Source: Sphingopyxis sp. RIFCSPHIGHO2_12_FULL_65_19
Lineage (GTDB): Bacteria; Pseudomonadota; Alphaproteobacteria; Sphingomonadales; Sphingomonadaceae
Reading direction: 5' to 3'
NCBI RefSeq assembly: GCF_001830555.1
Contig: NZ_MIAM01000053.1
Location: 252 to 45,254, forward strand
Length of the DNA stretch: 45,003 nt
Shown: one piece after another, positions 1 through 6,720 of the stretch
Numbering within the stretch: position 1 is the stretch's first letter
Layout of the letters: every line of letters starts with the position of its first letter
The notes under the pieces: model-generated
What the model saw: only the letters and a program-made list of their open reading frames with translations
Told to the model about the DNA's origin: nothing
Databases searched by the model: none
Made by a program: the position numbers and the translations under genes

Positions 1-496
1 CATGGTCGGTTTCCAGACCAAGCTGAAGCACGCCGCCCAGGTCGAATTGTTCCGCACCATCCCCGGGCTGGAAAAGGCCGAGTTTGCACGCCTCGGCGGG
101 CTCCACCGCAACAGCTTCATTCGCTCGCCCGAACTGCTCGATGCGCAGCTCCGCCTCCGATCCGCGCCGCACATTCGCTTTGCCGGACAAATTACCGGCT
201 GCGAAGGCTATGTCGAAAGCGCCGCGATCGGGCTGATCGCCGCCCGCTTCGCGATTGCCGAACTTGCGGGGCGCGATCTGCCGCCGCCACCCGCCGAGAC
301 CGCACTGGGCGCTTTGCTGGGGCACATCACCGGCGGCGCTGATGCGGCAAGCTATCAACCGATGAACGTCAATTTCGGCCTCTTCCCGCCGCTCGCGGAC
401 GACGTCCGCAAAAAAGACCGCAAACTGGGATATACGCAGCGCGCTGGTCGGGCGCTGGCCGACTGGGTCAAACTTGCCGACGGGGTCGCGGCCTAA
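1..496 (+). CDS. trmFO: TrmFO, tRNA (uracil-54-C5)-methyltransferase, 3' part only
   Basis: This is the last ~165 residues of the folate- and FAD-dependent enzyme that makes ribothymidine at position 54 in the T-loop of tRNA. The stretch from MVGFQTKL through the [20 protein letters not shown] segment, then [18 protein letters not shown], is the highly conserved C-terminal half of the TrmFO/Gid family. The family is about 450 residues long, so roughly 60% of the gene lies left of the window, and the first ATG here (base 2) is an internal methionine. The stop TAA (494-496) overlaps the stop of the convergent EF-hand gene by 4 bases, leaving no room for a separate terminator. Identification is secure. 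Confidence 0.95.
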   Translation, partial: MVGFQTKLKHAAQVELFRTIPGLEKAEFARLGGLHRNSFIRSPELLDAQLRLRSAPHIRFAGQITGCEGYVESAAIGLIAARFAIAELAGRDLPPPPAETALGALLGHITGGADAASYQPMNVNFGLFPPLADDVRKKDRKLGYTQRAGRALADWVKLADGVAA

Positions 497-960
497 CAGC
501 TACATTTCGGTTTGGCAGCTCGCTTCGGCGCGGTCGTCGCGAACTCGGCCCGCGTCAGGTCGCCCGACCTGTCGCGGTCGGCGCCGGCAAATCGCTCGCC
601 CGTCGCGGCGGCCCATTCCTCGAAGGTCAGCAAATTGTTGCCGTCCCGGTCGAGCTTGCGGAACGCCGATGTCCGTGAAGACATCAGTTCGACGCGGCTG
701 ATCTTGTCATTCCGGTCGCGGTCGAAACGGTTGAATCGCCGTTCTTCGCGCGATGCCTCCTTGGCGGCGGGCAGCGCCGGCGGCGCAGGTCCGCGCTTCG
801 GCGCACCCGCCGCTGCGACGGGAATGGCAGGCAACGCCGGCGGTGGATCGGGCAAAACTTCTTCCTCGGCGATCTGGGTATGGCCCTGCCACATGAACAA
901 GCCGCCCGTCAGCAGCAGCGCACTCGCCACGCCGCCGACCAAAAAACGGGAAATCGCCAT
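493..960 (-). CDS. EF-hand calcium-binding protein with N-terminal membrane anchor
   Basis: This is a 155-residue protein. An N-terminal hydrophobic segment (about residues 6-25) acts as signal or anchor. A proline/alanine-rich linker follows, then three EF-hand-like loops in the C-terminal half: [26 protein letters not shown] and [13 protein letters not shown]. Each loop has acidic or Asn residues at the usual calcium-ligand positions. The tail ends Lys-Cys-Ser-Cys. I chose the ATG at 960 over the in-frame GTG at 966 because GGAGG lies 5 bases before the ATG, whereas the GTG would overlap it. The likely location is periplasmic or inner-membrane attached. Partner and role are unknown; calcium sensing or buffering is only the family expectation. 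It is divergent from oxyR. Confidence 0.85.
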   Translation of the reverse strand: MAISRFLVGGVASALLLTGGLFMWQGHTQIAEEEVLPDPPPALPAIPVAAAGAPKRGPAPPALPAAKEASREERRFNRFDRDRNDKISRVELMSSRTSAFRKLDRDGNNLLTFEEWAAATGERFAGADRDRSGDLTRAEFATTAPKRAAKPKCSC

Positions 961-1048
961 CCGCACCTCCGCCCCCGGTTGTCGGGACTAGCTATCACGA
1001 TGCGGCATGGCGCCACAATAAGCGCCGCCATTCTGGAGCGGAAATTTA

Positions 1049-1094
1049 ATCGAATAACCCTCTCGAATTTGCCTCAATGATTGCTACATTCGAT
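1049..1094. promoter_or_regulatory. Candidate LysR-type operator region upstream of oxyR
   Basis: The 136-base gap between the divergent EF-hand gene and oxyR is AT-richer than its surroundings. It carries ATCGAAT (1049-1055), a direct repeat TCGAAT (1063-1068) and the exact reverse complement ATTCGAT (1088-1094) just before the oxyR start. LysR-type regulators commonly bind such sites in their own divergent promoter regions. The repeats do not match the E. coli OxyR ATAG-based consensus, so the assignment is inference. Confidence 0.3.
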
Positions 1095-1096
1095 CA

Positions 1097-2002
1097 ATGC
1101 AACATTATCTTCCGTCCTTGAAACAGATGCAATATCTCGTCGCGCTGCACGAGCATGGTCATTTCGGGCGCGCCGCCGACGCCTGTAATGTGACCCAATC
1201 GACGCTGTCGGCGGGTATCCGGGAACTTGAAACCCTGCTCGGCCAGACGTTGGTCGAACGCACCCGCCGCGTCGTTCGGTTCACCGGCCTTGGCAATGCG
1301 ATCGTCGACAAGGCGCATCGTGTCCTGCGCGAAGCCGAAGAACTGGCCGACATGGCGGCGGCCGCCGCCGCGCCGCTGGTCGGCGAACTCCGGATGAGCG
1401 TCATCCCGACGATCGCGCCCTTCCTCCTCCCCGGCTTGCTGCCGCGCCTGCGCAAGGAACGCCCGTCGCTCAAGCTCTTCCTGCGCGAAGAGCCCAGCGC
1501 ACAAGCGTGCGAATCGCTCCACCACGGCACCGTCGATTGTGTGCTGCTCGCGCTGCCTTATGCGTGCGGCGACGTCGAGAGCGAGGCGTTGTTCGACGAT
1601 GCGCTGTTTGTCGCCTTCCCAGGCGACCAGAGCGAAGATCTGCCCGCGATGGTCAGCGCCGACCAGATCGACCCCGCGCAAATGCTGATGCTCGAGGACG
1701 GGCATTGCCTGAAGGACCATGTCCTCGCCGCGTGCAACCGCCCCGAACTGCGCGCGGGCGCACGCATGATGGGAACTTCGCTCCACACGCTTGTGCAGAT
1801 GGTCGACAATGGCCTCGGCATCACGATGCTGCCGCAAATGGCGATCGAGGCGGGCATCCTCGATCACACCGACATCGACACGCGCCCGCTCGATTCGGAT
1901 CACGACTGGCGAACGATTGCGCTCGTATGGCGCAAGGGCAGCCCGCGCGCCGAAGAGTTCAGGATGCTGGCCGATATTTTTCGCAAGCATCAGGTCAGCT
2001 AG
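1097..2002 (+). CDS. oxyR: Hydrogen peroxide-sensing LysR-family regulator OxyR
   Basis: This 301-residue protein has an N-terminal LysR winged helix (residues ~6-65, including FGRAADACNVTQSTLSAGIR) and a C-terminal substrate-binding-type domain. The diagnostic segment LEDGHCLKDH carries Cys204, with a second cysteine (Cys213) nine residues on. This matches the spacing of the redox pair Cys199/Cys208 in E. coli OxyR, so disulfide-based peroxide sensing should be intact. OxyR activates antioxidant genes such as catalase and alkyl hydroperoxide reductase; none of these lies next to it here. The ATG at 1097 is the natural start by alignment to the family N-terminus, although no strong ribosome binding site precedes it. 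Confidence 0.93.
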   Translation: MQHYLPSLKQMQYLVALHEHGHFGRAADACNVTQSTLSAGIRELETLLGQTLVERTRRVVRFTGLGNAIVDKAHRVLREAEELADMAAAAAAPLVGELRMSVIPTIAPFLLPGLLPRLRKERPSLKLFLREEPSAQACESLHHGTVDCVLLALPYACGDVESEALFDDALFVAFPGDQSEDLPAMVSADQIDPAQMLMLEDGHCLKDHVLAACNRPELRAGARMMGTSLHTLVQMVDNGLGITMLPQMAIEAGILDHTDIDTRPLDSDHDWRTIALVWRKGSPRAEEFRMLADIFRKHQVS

Positions 2003-2037
2003 GACGGCTTCACTCCCCAGTCATGGGGGAAGGACGA

Positions 2038-2478
2038 TTATCCCCACCGTTCCGCCCGCGCCGCATCGCCGTCACGCTGCTCGACCCAGGCTACACGTCC
2101 GTCGGCAAAAGTCTCGCGCTTCCACAGCATGACATCGGTTTTCAGCCGGTCGATCAGATATTCGCATGCTGCCAGCGCCTCGGCGCGATGCGGGCTGCTC
2201 GCGAGGACAAGGACGATCGTGTCGCCGGGTGCCATCGCACCGACGCGATGGATCAGCGTCAGCGCCGCAATCTGCCAGCGGTCCACCGCGCCATGGGCGA
2301 GATCGGCCAGCCCTGCCCCGGTCATCGTCGGATGATGATCGAGGAACAGCTCGGTCAGACCGTCGTCGCCGCGCACCCGGCCGATGAAACTCGCGCTCGC
2401 GCCATGGCCCCCGGCATCGTGGAGATCGAGTTCGGCGGCCACATCGATGGCCGCCGTCTGGACCAGGACGCGGATCAC
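2038..2478 (-). CDS. moaE: Molybdopterin synthase catalytic subunit MoaE
   Basis: This is the large subunit of molybdopterin synthase, which transfers sulfur from the MoaD thiocarboxylate onto precursor Z to give molybdopterin in the cytoplasm. The protein is 146 residues, against 150 in E. coli. Family segments are visible: GASASFIGRVR near residue 30, LFLDHHPTM, IHRVGAMAPGD, and the active-site segment LKTDVMLWKRE with its invariant lysine. The start is the GTG at 2478, whose GTGA overlaps the moaD stop by 4 bases, indicating translational coupling. A longer in-frame extension upstream is only the out-of-frame complement of moaD. Confidence 0.93.
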   Translation of the reverse strand: MIRVLVQTAAIDVAAELDLHDAGGHGASASFIGRVRGDDGLTELFLDHHPTMTGAGLADLAHGAVDRWQIAALTLIHRVGAMAPGDTIVLVLASSPHRAEALAACEYLIDRLKTDVMLWKRETFADGRVAWVEQRDGDAARAERWG

Positions 2479-2732
2479 CCGCCCGTCACCGGCGGGAAAA
2501 GCGCAATTTCGCGGGCTCCCGCCAACGGTGAGCCGGGGCTCGCCATCACCCCGTCGATCGCCGCCCGAACACGCAGGGGGTCGGCAAAGGCGAGCGCCCC
2601 GCGATCGTCGCGCGCCGCCAGCCAAGCGACCAGCGCGGCGACGTCGGCCATGCCGGCCGGAACATCGACGACCTCTTCGGCCACCCCCATCCGCTCGCGC
2701 ACCCACGCGAAATAGGCGATATTCAGCGCCAT
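2475..2732 (-). CDS. moaD: Molybdopterin synthase sulfur carrier subunit MoaD
   Basis: This 85-residue ubiquitin-fold protein ends in Pro-Val-Thr-Gly-Gly. The C-terminal Gly-Gly is the residue pair that is adenylated and converted to a thiocarboxylate in the sulfur carrier. It starts MALNIAYFAWVRE, typical of the family. The gene follows pgsA by 7 bases and overlaps moaE by 4, so pgsA-moaD-moaE looks like one transcript. The adenylating enzyme MoeB and the other moa genes are not in this window. Confidence 0.92.
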   Translation of the reverse strand: MALNIAYFAWVRERMGVAEEVVDVPAGMADVAALVAWLAARDDRGALAFADPLRVRAAIDGVMASPGSPLAGAREIALFPPVTGG

Positions 2733-2739
2733 CGCCGCA

Positions 2740-3312
2740 TCAATCCATATGCTTCAGGCCGACGCGCAGATAATCCCAGCCGGTGATCAGCGTCAGCACC
2801 GCGGCGCCCCACAGCGAGGCAAGCCCGACCGTCTTGATCCACGCCATCGCCGGAAGCGCCCCGGCAAGGATCAGCGCGCCAAAGGCGACGAGCTGGAACG
2901 TCGTCTTCCATTTCGCAAGCTGGGTGACGGGCATCGAGACCTGCAACGTCGCCAGAAATTCGCGCAGACCTGACACGATAATCTCGCGAAGCAGGATCAT
3001 CAGCGCCGCAATGACATGATAGCCGGAAATATCGCGGGTAAACACCAGCAGCAGGATGACCGCCGCAATCATGATCTTGTCGGCGATCGGGTCCAGGAAG
3101 GCACCCAGCCGCGACACGATACCGCGCGACCGTGCAACATAACCGTCAAAATAATCGGTAATGCCCATCAGGCAGTACAGGCCAAAGGCGAGCGCATAGT
3201 CGACCGGCTTGGGCTGGTGCGATCCTTCGATCACCCCCGGCCACAGCAGGAACAGCAAGATGGGCACCGCCAATATGCGCGACAAAGTCAGGATGTTCGG
3301 AAGGCTGAGCAT
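2740..3312 (-). CDS. pgsA: CDP-diacylglycerol-glycerol-3-phosphate 3-phosphatidyltransferase
   Basis: PgsA makes phosphatidylglycerol phosphate from CDP-diacylglycerol and glycerol 3-phosphate at the inner membrane. The CDP-alcohol phosphotransferase signature D-x2-D-G-x2-A-R-x8-G-x3-D-x3-D is complete (DYFDGYVARS ... LGAFLDPIADK, residues ~53-77). Several hydrophobic segments surround it. The protein is about 190 residues, the normal length. I placed the start at 3312 because homologues begin M-L-(S/T)-L-P-N-I-L-T-L-S-R and AGGGA precedes it closely. An ATG at 3327 would add five residues and cannot be excluded. Confidence 0.94.
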   Translation of the reverse strand: MLSLPNILTLSRILAVPILLFLLWPGVIEGSHQPKPVDYALAFGLYCLMGITDYFDGYVARSRGIVSRLGAFLDPIADKIMIAAVILLLVFTRDISGYHVIAALMILLREIIVSGLREFLATLQVSMPVTQLAKWKTTFQLVAFGALILAGALPAMAWIKTVGLASLWGAAVLTLITGWDYLRVGLKHMD

Positions 3313-3459
3313 GGTCCCTGATTCCATCGCGCGCGTTATATGCAGCCCAAAATGGGCTTTGACCCTGCTTCCCCTAACCGATAAGCCCGCCGGGCGACAA
3401 CCTTATTGCCCCACGGGGCGGGCGTTGTCCGGATGTCGGGACATAAAAGTGGATTTTCA

Positions 3460-4731
3460 ATGACCGGTTCCTTTGCGCTGATGAAGCAACGCCGGTTCCT
3501 GCCCCTGTTTGCGACACAGTTCCTCAACGCTTTCAACGACAATTTCTACAAGATGGCGATGGTGATCCTGGTTACCTTCACCATCTACAAGGACCCGGAA
3601 ACCGAGGCGTGGTTCAACGCGCTTGCGGGCGGTCTTTTCATCCTGCCCTTCTTCCTCTTTTCCGCACTTGCGGGACAACTCGCCGACAGCACGGACAAGA
3701 CGCGGATGATCCGCGTCATCAAGACCGCCGAAATCTTCATCATGATCGTCGGCGCGATCGGGATCTGGTTTCACCTCGTGCCCGTGATGCTGCTCGCGCT
3801 CTTTGCGATGGGGATGCACTCGACCTTTTTCGGCCCGATCAAATACGCGATCCTGCCCCAACATCTGGAGGAGGACGAAGTGCTCGCCGGGACCGGCTGG
3901 GTCGAAGCGGGCACCTATATCGCGATCCTTGGCGGCACGATCGTCGGGGGCCTCACCCCGCCGCATATCGCCATTCCCGGCATTATCCTGGTGGCGATCA
4001 TTGGGCGCCTGACCGCGACCTATGTGCCGGCGGCGCCGCCGGAAAAAGAAGCGGCGGGGATGGTCATCGACCGCAATGTCCTTCGATCGTCGTGGCAGAT
4101 CGTCAATTCGACGATGCACATCCCGCGGCTGTTCCTCGCGATCCTCTCGATCAGTTTCTTCTGGGCCATCGGTGCCATCCTCGCGGCGCAGTTCCCGCCG
4201 CTCGTCAAAAACGCCCTCGGCGCCGACAACACGGTCGCGACGCTGTTCACCGCGATCTTCTCGGTCGGCGTCGCCATCGGGTCGATCGTCGTCAACCGAC
4301 TGCTCAAGGGTCACGTCTCGGCGCGCTATTCGCCGGGGTCGGTGATCGTGATGGGGCTGTTCGTGCTCGACCTGTGGTGGAATGTCCGGGGATGGCACCA
4401 TGTCGGCACCGGCCTGATGAACTGGCGCGACTTTCTGTCGCTGACCGCCGGCGATCGCATCATCCTCGACTTGCTCGGCATTGCGATTGCGGGCGGCATG
4501 TTCGTCGTCCCCCTCTATGCCTTTCTGACCACCACGGTCGCGAAATCGCAGACCGCCCGCACCGTCGCGGCGAACAATATCGTCAATTCAGGCTTCATGG
4601 TGGCGGCGACGCTGCTGCTCAGCGTGCTGATCGGAATTGGCCTGACGATCGACGACACACTGCTGATGGTCGCCGCGATGTGCCTCGTGTCCGCGGTTCT
4701 CGCGTGGAAGCTTCACAAGGCGTGCGATTAG
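3460..4731 (+). CDS. Major facilitator superfamily transporter, LplT-like
   Basis: This 423-residue protein has about twelve hydrophobic segments. Its N-terminal FLNAFNDNFYK motif is typical of the LplT/lysophospholipid-transporter branch of the major facilitator superfamily. LplT flips lysophospholipids inward for re-acylation by Aas, and in many bacteria the transporter is fused or adjacent to acyltransferase and acyl-ACP synthetase domains. Here it stands alone, so the substrate is not proven. The ATG at 3460 (MTGSFALMKQ) is preferred. In-frame ATG 3433 and TTG 3406 would add residues unlike the family N-terminus and lack a good ribosome binding site. The gene is convergent with a small membrane-protein gene. 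Confidence 0.85.
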   Translation: MTGSFALMKQRRFLPLFATQFLNAFNDNFYKMAMVILVTFTIYKDPETEAWFNALAGGLFILPFFLFSALAGQLADSTDKTRMIRVIKTAEIFIMIVGAIGIWFHLVPVMLLALFAMGMHSTFFGPIKYAILPQHLEEDEVLAGTGWVEAGTYIAILGGTIVGGLTPPHIAIPGIILVAIIGRLTATYVPAAPPEKEAAGMVIDRNVLRSSWQIVNSTMHIPRLFLAILSISFFWAIGAILAAQFPPLVKNALGADNTVATLFTAIFSVGVAIGSIVVNRLLKGHVSARYSPGSVIVMGLFVLDLWWNVRGWHHVGTGLMNWRDFLSLTAGDRIILDLLGIAIAGGMFVVPLYAFLTTTVAKSQTARTVAANNIVNSGFMVAATLLLSVLIGIGLTIDDTLLMVAAMCLVSAVLAWKLHKACD

Positions 4732-4738
4732 GGTCTGA

Positions 4739-4963
4739 TCAGATCAAGAACATCATCGTTGCGGTGAAGAACACCGCGAAACTCTGCAAAAACAGCTTCA
4801 GATCGCTGCCCGAAAAAATCGACACCGGCTCGCGGTGCGCTGCGAGGGCCGTTCGCAACTCGCGCTGCCAATCCTTGGGCGCGTTCAGCCGCGCGATCGT
4901 CAGCTGGCGCGCGCCATGTGCCCGGATCAGGCGGCGAATGTCGATATGATCGTCCGAATCCAT
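4739..4963 (-). CDS. Small tail-anchored membrane protein, unknown function
   Basis: This 74-residue protein has a polar, charged N-terminal ~50 residues (MDSDDHIDIRRLIRAHGARQ) and a single C-terminal hydrophobic segment (about residues 55-74, FLQSFAVFFTATMMFLI). That is the layout of a tail-anchored inner-membrane protein. I recognise no family. Support for it being real comes from its fit between the MFS stop (8 bases away) and a regulatory region, and from a complete CtrA-type box 39-54 bases before its start codon. CtrA is the cell-cycle and motility response regulator of alphaproteobacteria, so cell-cycle-linked expression is a reasonable inference. Confidence 0.6.
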   Translation of the reverse strand: MDSDDHIDIRRLIRAHGARQLTIARLNAPKDWQRELRTALAAHREPVSIFSGSDLKLFLQSFAVFFTATMMFLI

Positions 4964-5001
4964 GCCGCCAAAGCTAGGACGATGTTAACGAGTCGATAAG
5001 G

Positions 5002-5017
5002 TTAAAAGAGTGTTAAC
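5002..5017. promoter_or_regulatory. Full CtrA-type binding box (TTAA-N7-TTAAC)
   Basis: Bases 5002-5005 are TTAA, followed by seven bases and TTAAC at 5013-5017. On the minus strand it reads TTAA-N7-TTAACC. This is the known CtrA consensus from Caulobacter and relatives. It lies upstream of the small membrane-protein gene ending at 4739. A further GTTAAC occurs at 4984-4989. I found no other complete TTAA-N7-TTAA in the window, where TTAA itself is rare because of the base composition. Confidence 0.55.
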
Positions 5018-5023
5018 GCGGCG

Positions 5024-5042
5024 GCGTCCCGGCACGGGACGC
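5024..5042. terminator. Hairpin downstream of RNase T2 gene
   Basis: A perfect 7-base stem GCGTCCC / GGGACGC with a 5-base loop lies 15 bases past the stop of the RNase T2 gene (minus strand). There is no T-run on either side, so it is at best a weak or Rho-assisted transcript end. Confidence 0.35.
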
Positions 5043-5057
5043 TTCTGCTGGCGCGGG

Positions 5058-5780
5058 TTAAGCGCCCGGCAGCGCCCTGATGCGGATCGGACGACTGTCG
5101 CGAAGTCCGGTCTGAAAGGATTTGCACCGTGTCGGCTTCATTCGCGCGCCAAGACACAGGCGCACTTCCTTGAGCCAGCCCTGCCTGTCCGCGGACACCG
5201 CAATCATCGGCGCCGATATGCCGGGGTTCACCGCGACAAAGGCGCGGCGGATACTCCCCGCAGTCTGCGGTCTCGCACCAAGCCGCTTCATGTCGGGAAA
5301 ACGCACCGCACGAAACAATATCTCGGCAGCCCGGAAATAGGCAGCGGGATTGGGGCTCATGCAGGTCCCGTGTTTCGCCCATTCATGCTGGATGAGCTGC
5401 GCCGACGGGGTCATGCACATATGTCGGCGCAGCACCGGCTGTGGGACGATCTTTGCCGGGCGGCACCATTGCGGATAACCGGGACTGTCGGTTTCGGGCC
5501 ACAGGCCATGCAAGACCCAACCGAACCGCCCGCCCTCGCCCGAACATTGAAAACGGTCGCGCGCATCCTTGGGGTTGCGGACGCCCGCGCAATGCTGCGG
5601 CGACCAGCTCATGCTCAGCAAATAACCCGTCGTCTTGGGATTGCGCACGGGTTCGCCCCGCTTGGGCTGTTCGAGCCGCGGCACCGGGACGCGATCGGGG
5701 GCGCGGCATGTCAGGGCTTGCGCGTCGGCGGCCGCCGGAACGAAAGCCAACCCGAACAGGAGCAGTTTAGGCCAGCGCAA
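5058..5780 (-). CDS. Secreted ribonuclease T2 family protein
   Basis: This 240-residue protein has a clear Sec signal peptide (MRWPKLLLFGLAFVPAAADAQA, cleavage near residue 21). Both catalytic signatures of RNase T2 are present: CAS I as WVLHGLWPE (residues ~88-96) and CAS II as HEWAKHGTC (residues ~132-140), which supply the catalytic histidines and glutamate. The enzyme cleaves single-stranded RNA through 2',3'-cyclic phosphates, and E. coli RNase I is the periplasmic counterpart. Multiple cysteines suggest disulfides. The start overlaps the nadC coding end by 14 bases, so it is probably cotranscribed with nadC. A scavenging role for extracellular or periplasmic RNA is inference. Confidence 0.92.
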   Translation of the reverse strand: MRWPKLLLFGLAFVPAAADAQALTCRAPDRVPVPRLEQPKRGEPVRNPKTTGYLLSMSWSPQHCAGVRNPKDARDRFQCSGEGGRFGWVLHGLWPETDSPGYPQWCRPAKIVPQPVLRRHMCMTPSAQLIQHEWAKHGTCMSPNPAAYFRAAEILFRAVRFPDMKRLGARPQTAGSIRRAFVAVNPGISAPMIAVSADRQGWLKEVRLCLGARMKPTRCKSFQTGLRDSRPIRIRALPGA

Positions 5781-6615
5781 AGGCGAGGCCGATATCCGCC
5801 GCGGGCGCCGATTGTGTCAGACGGCCCACCGACACATAGGTGACACCCGTCTCGCCGATCGCCCGGATGGTGTCGAGCCGCACCCCGCCCGACGCTTCGG
5901 TCGGCACCGTCCCACCGACCAACGCGACACATTCGCGAAGCTGATCAAGGGTCATATTGTCGAGCAACAGGTGCGTCGCACCGGCAGCGAGAGCGGGCTC
6001 GACCTGCGCCACGCGGTCGACCTCGACGATGATGCTGGCGATCCCCGCCGCAACCGCGCGCCCAACGGCCTCCTCGACGGAGCCGGCCACCGCGACATGA
6101 TTGTCCTTGATCATCGCCGCATCCCACAGGCCCATGCGGTGATTTTTCGCGCCGCCCATTCGCGTCGCATATTTCTCCAGCACGCGCAGTCCCGGGATCG
6201 TCTTGCGTGTATCGAGCAACGTTGCCGCGGTGCCGGCGAGCGCGTCGACATATTGGCGGGTCATCGTCGCGATGCCGGACAGGTGCTGGACCGTATTCAG
6301 CGCCGATCGTTCGGCGGTGAGCATGGCACGGGCATTGCCCGAAAGGCGCATCAAATCGCTGCCGGGCGCTGCCTGCGCCCCTTCCCCGACCAATGTCTCG
6401 ATCTCCATCGCGGGGTCGAGCGCGCGAAAGAATCGCTCGGCAATGGGCAGGCCGGCGACGGTAATCGCATCGCGGCTGTCCATTGCGCCGCCGAAACGGG
6501 CGTCAGCGGGGATCGTCGCCATCGACGTGATATCGCCCTTTGCGCCCAGGTCTTCGGCCAAAGTGGCGCGAACAAAGGCATCAAGGTCGAAATCGGGCAA
6601 GGTAAAGTCGGTCAT
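5767..6615 (-). CDS. nadC: Nicotinate-nucleotide pyrophosphorylase (carboxylating)
   Basis: NadC converts quinolinate and PRPP to nicotinate mononucleotide in de novo NAD synthesis. This 282-residue protein carries family blocks LDTRKTIPGLRVLEKYA, GGAKNHRMGL, MIKDNH, LLLDNM and EASGGV, covering the phosphate- and quinolinate-binding barrel. I chose ATG 6615 (MTDFTLPDFD) because the in-frame extension to 6645 is glycine-rich and would run into the divergent regulatory region; GGAAGG lies just before 6615. nadA and nadB are not adjacent. The 3' end overlaps the RNase T2 gene. Confidence 0.94.
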   Translation of the reverse strand: MTDFTLPDFDLDAFVRATLAEDLGAKGDITSMATIPADARFGGAMDSRDAITVAGLPIAERFFRALDPAMEIETLVGEGAQAAPGSDLMRLSGNARAMLTAERSALNTVQHLSGIATMTRQYVDALAGTAATLLDTRKTIPGLRVLEKYATRMGGAKNHRMGLWDAAMIKDNHVAVAGSVEEAVGRAVAAGIASIIVEVDRVAQVEPALAAGATHLLLDNMTLDQLRECVALVGGTVPTEASGGVRLDTIRAIGETGVTYVSVGRLTQSAPAADIGLAFALA

Positions 6616-6651
6616 GCCTTCCGCGTTACCGCCGCCGCCCCGCAAATCAAC

Positions 6652-6688
6652 TTGACGTTTACGTCAACTAACGCTGACATGAGTGTCA
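6652..6688. promoter_or_regulatory. Divergent operator: two adjacent inverted repeats between nadC and the NMO gene
   Basis: TTGACGT-TT-ACGTCAA (6652-6667) is a perfect 7+7 inverted repeat. Eight bases later comes TGACA-TGAG-TGTCA (6675-6688). The TTGACG of the first repeat could also serve as a -35 element, with TGACAT (6675-6680) as a poor -10 at 17-base spacing, for rightward transcription. The first palindrome resembles, from memory, operators of MerR-family regulators of acyl-CoA catabolism (LiuR type). Regulator identity is inference; no regulator gene is adjacent. Confidence 0.5.
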
Positions 6689-6720
6689 ACCGGCGCTCAA
6701 GCCGATTTCGGAGAGGTCCT

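Noticed and set aside
2003..2037. CCCC-AGTCAT-GGGG as a terminator between oxyR and moaE
   Set aside because: A four-base stem with no T-run; too weak to call, although its place between convergent genes is suggestive.
5635..6720. Open frame continuous with the nitronate monooxygenase gene for more than 1 kb upstream
   Set aside because: It is the complement of nadC and RNase T2, has no conserved domain, and a strong ribosome binding site sits right before ATG 6721.
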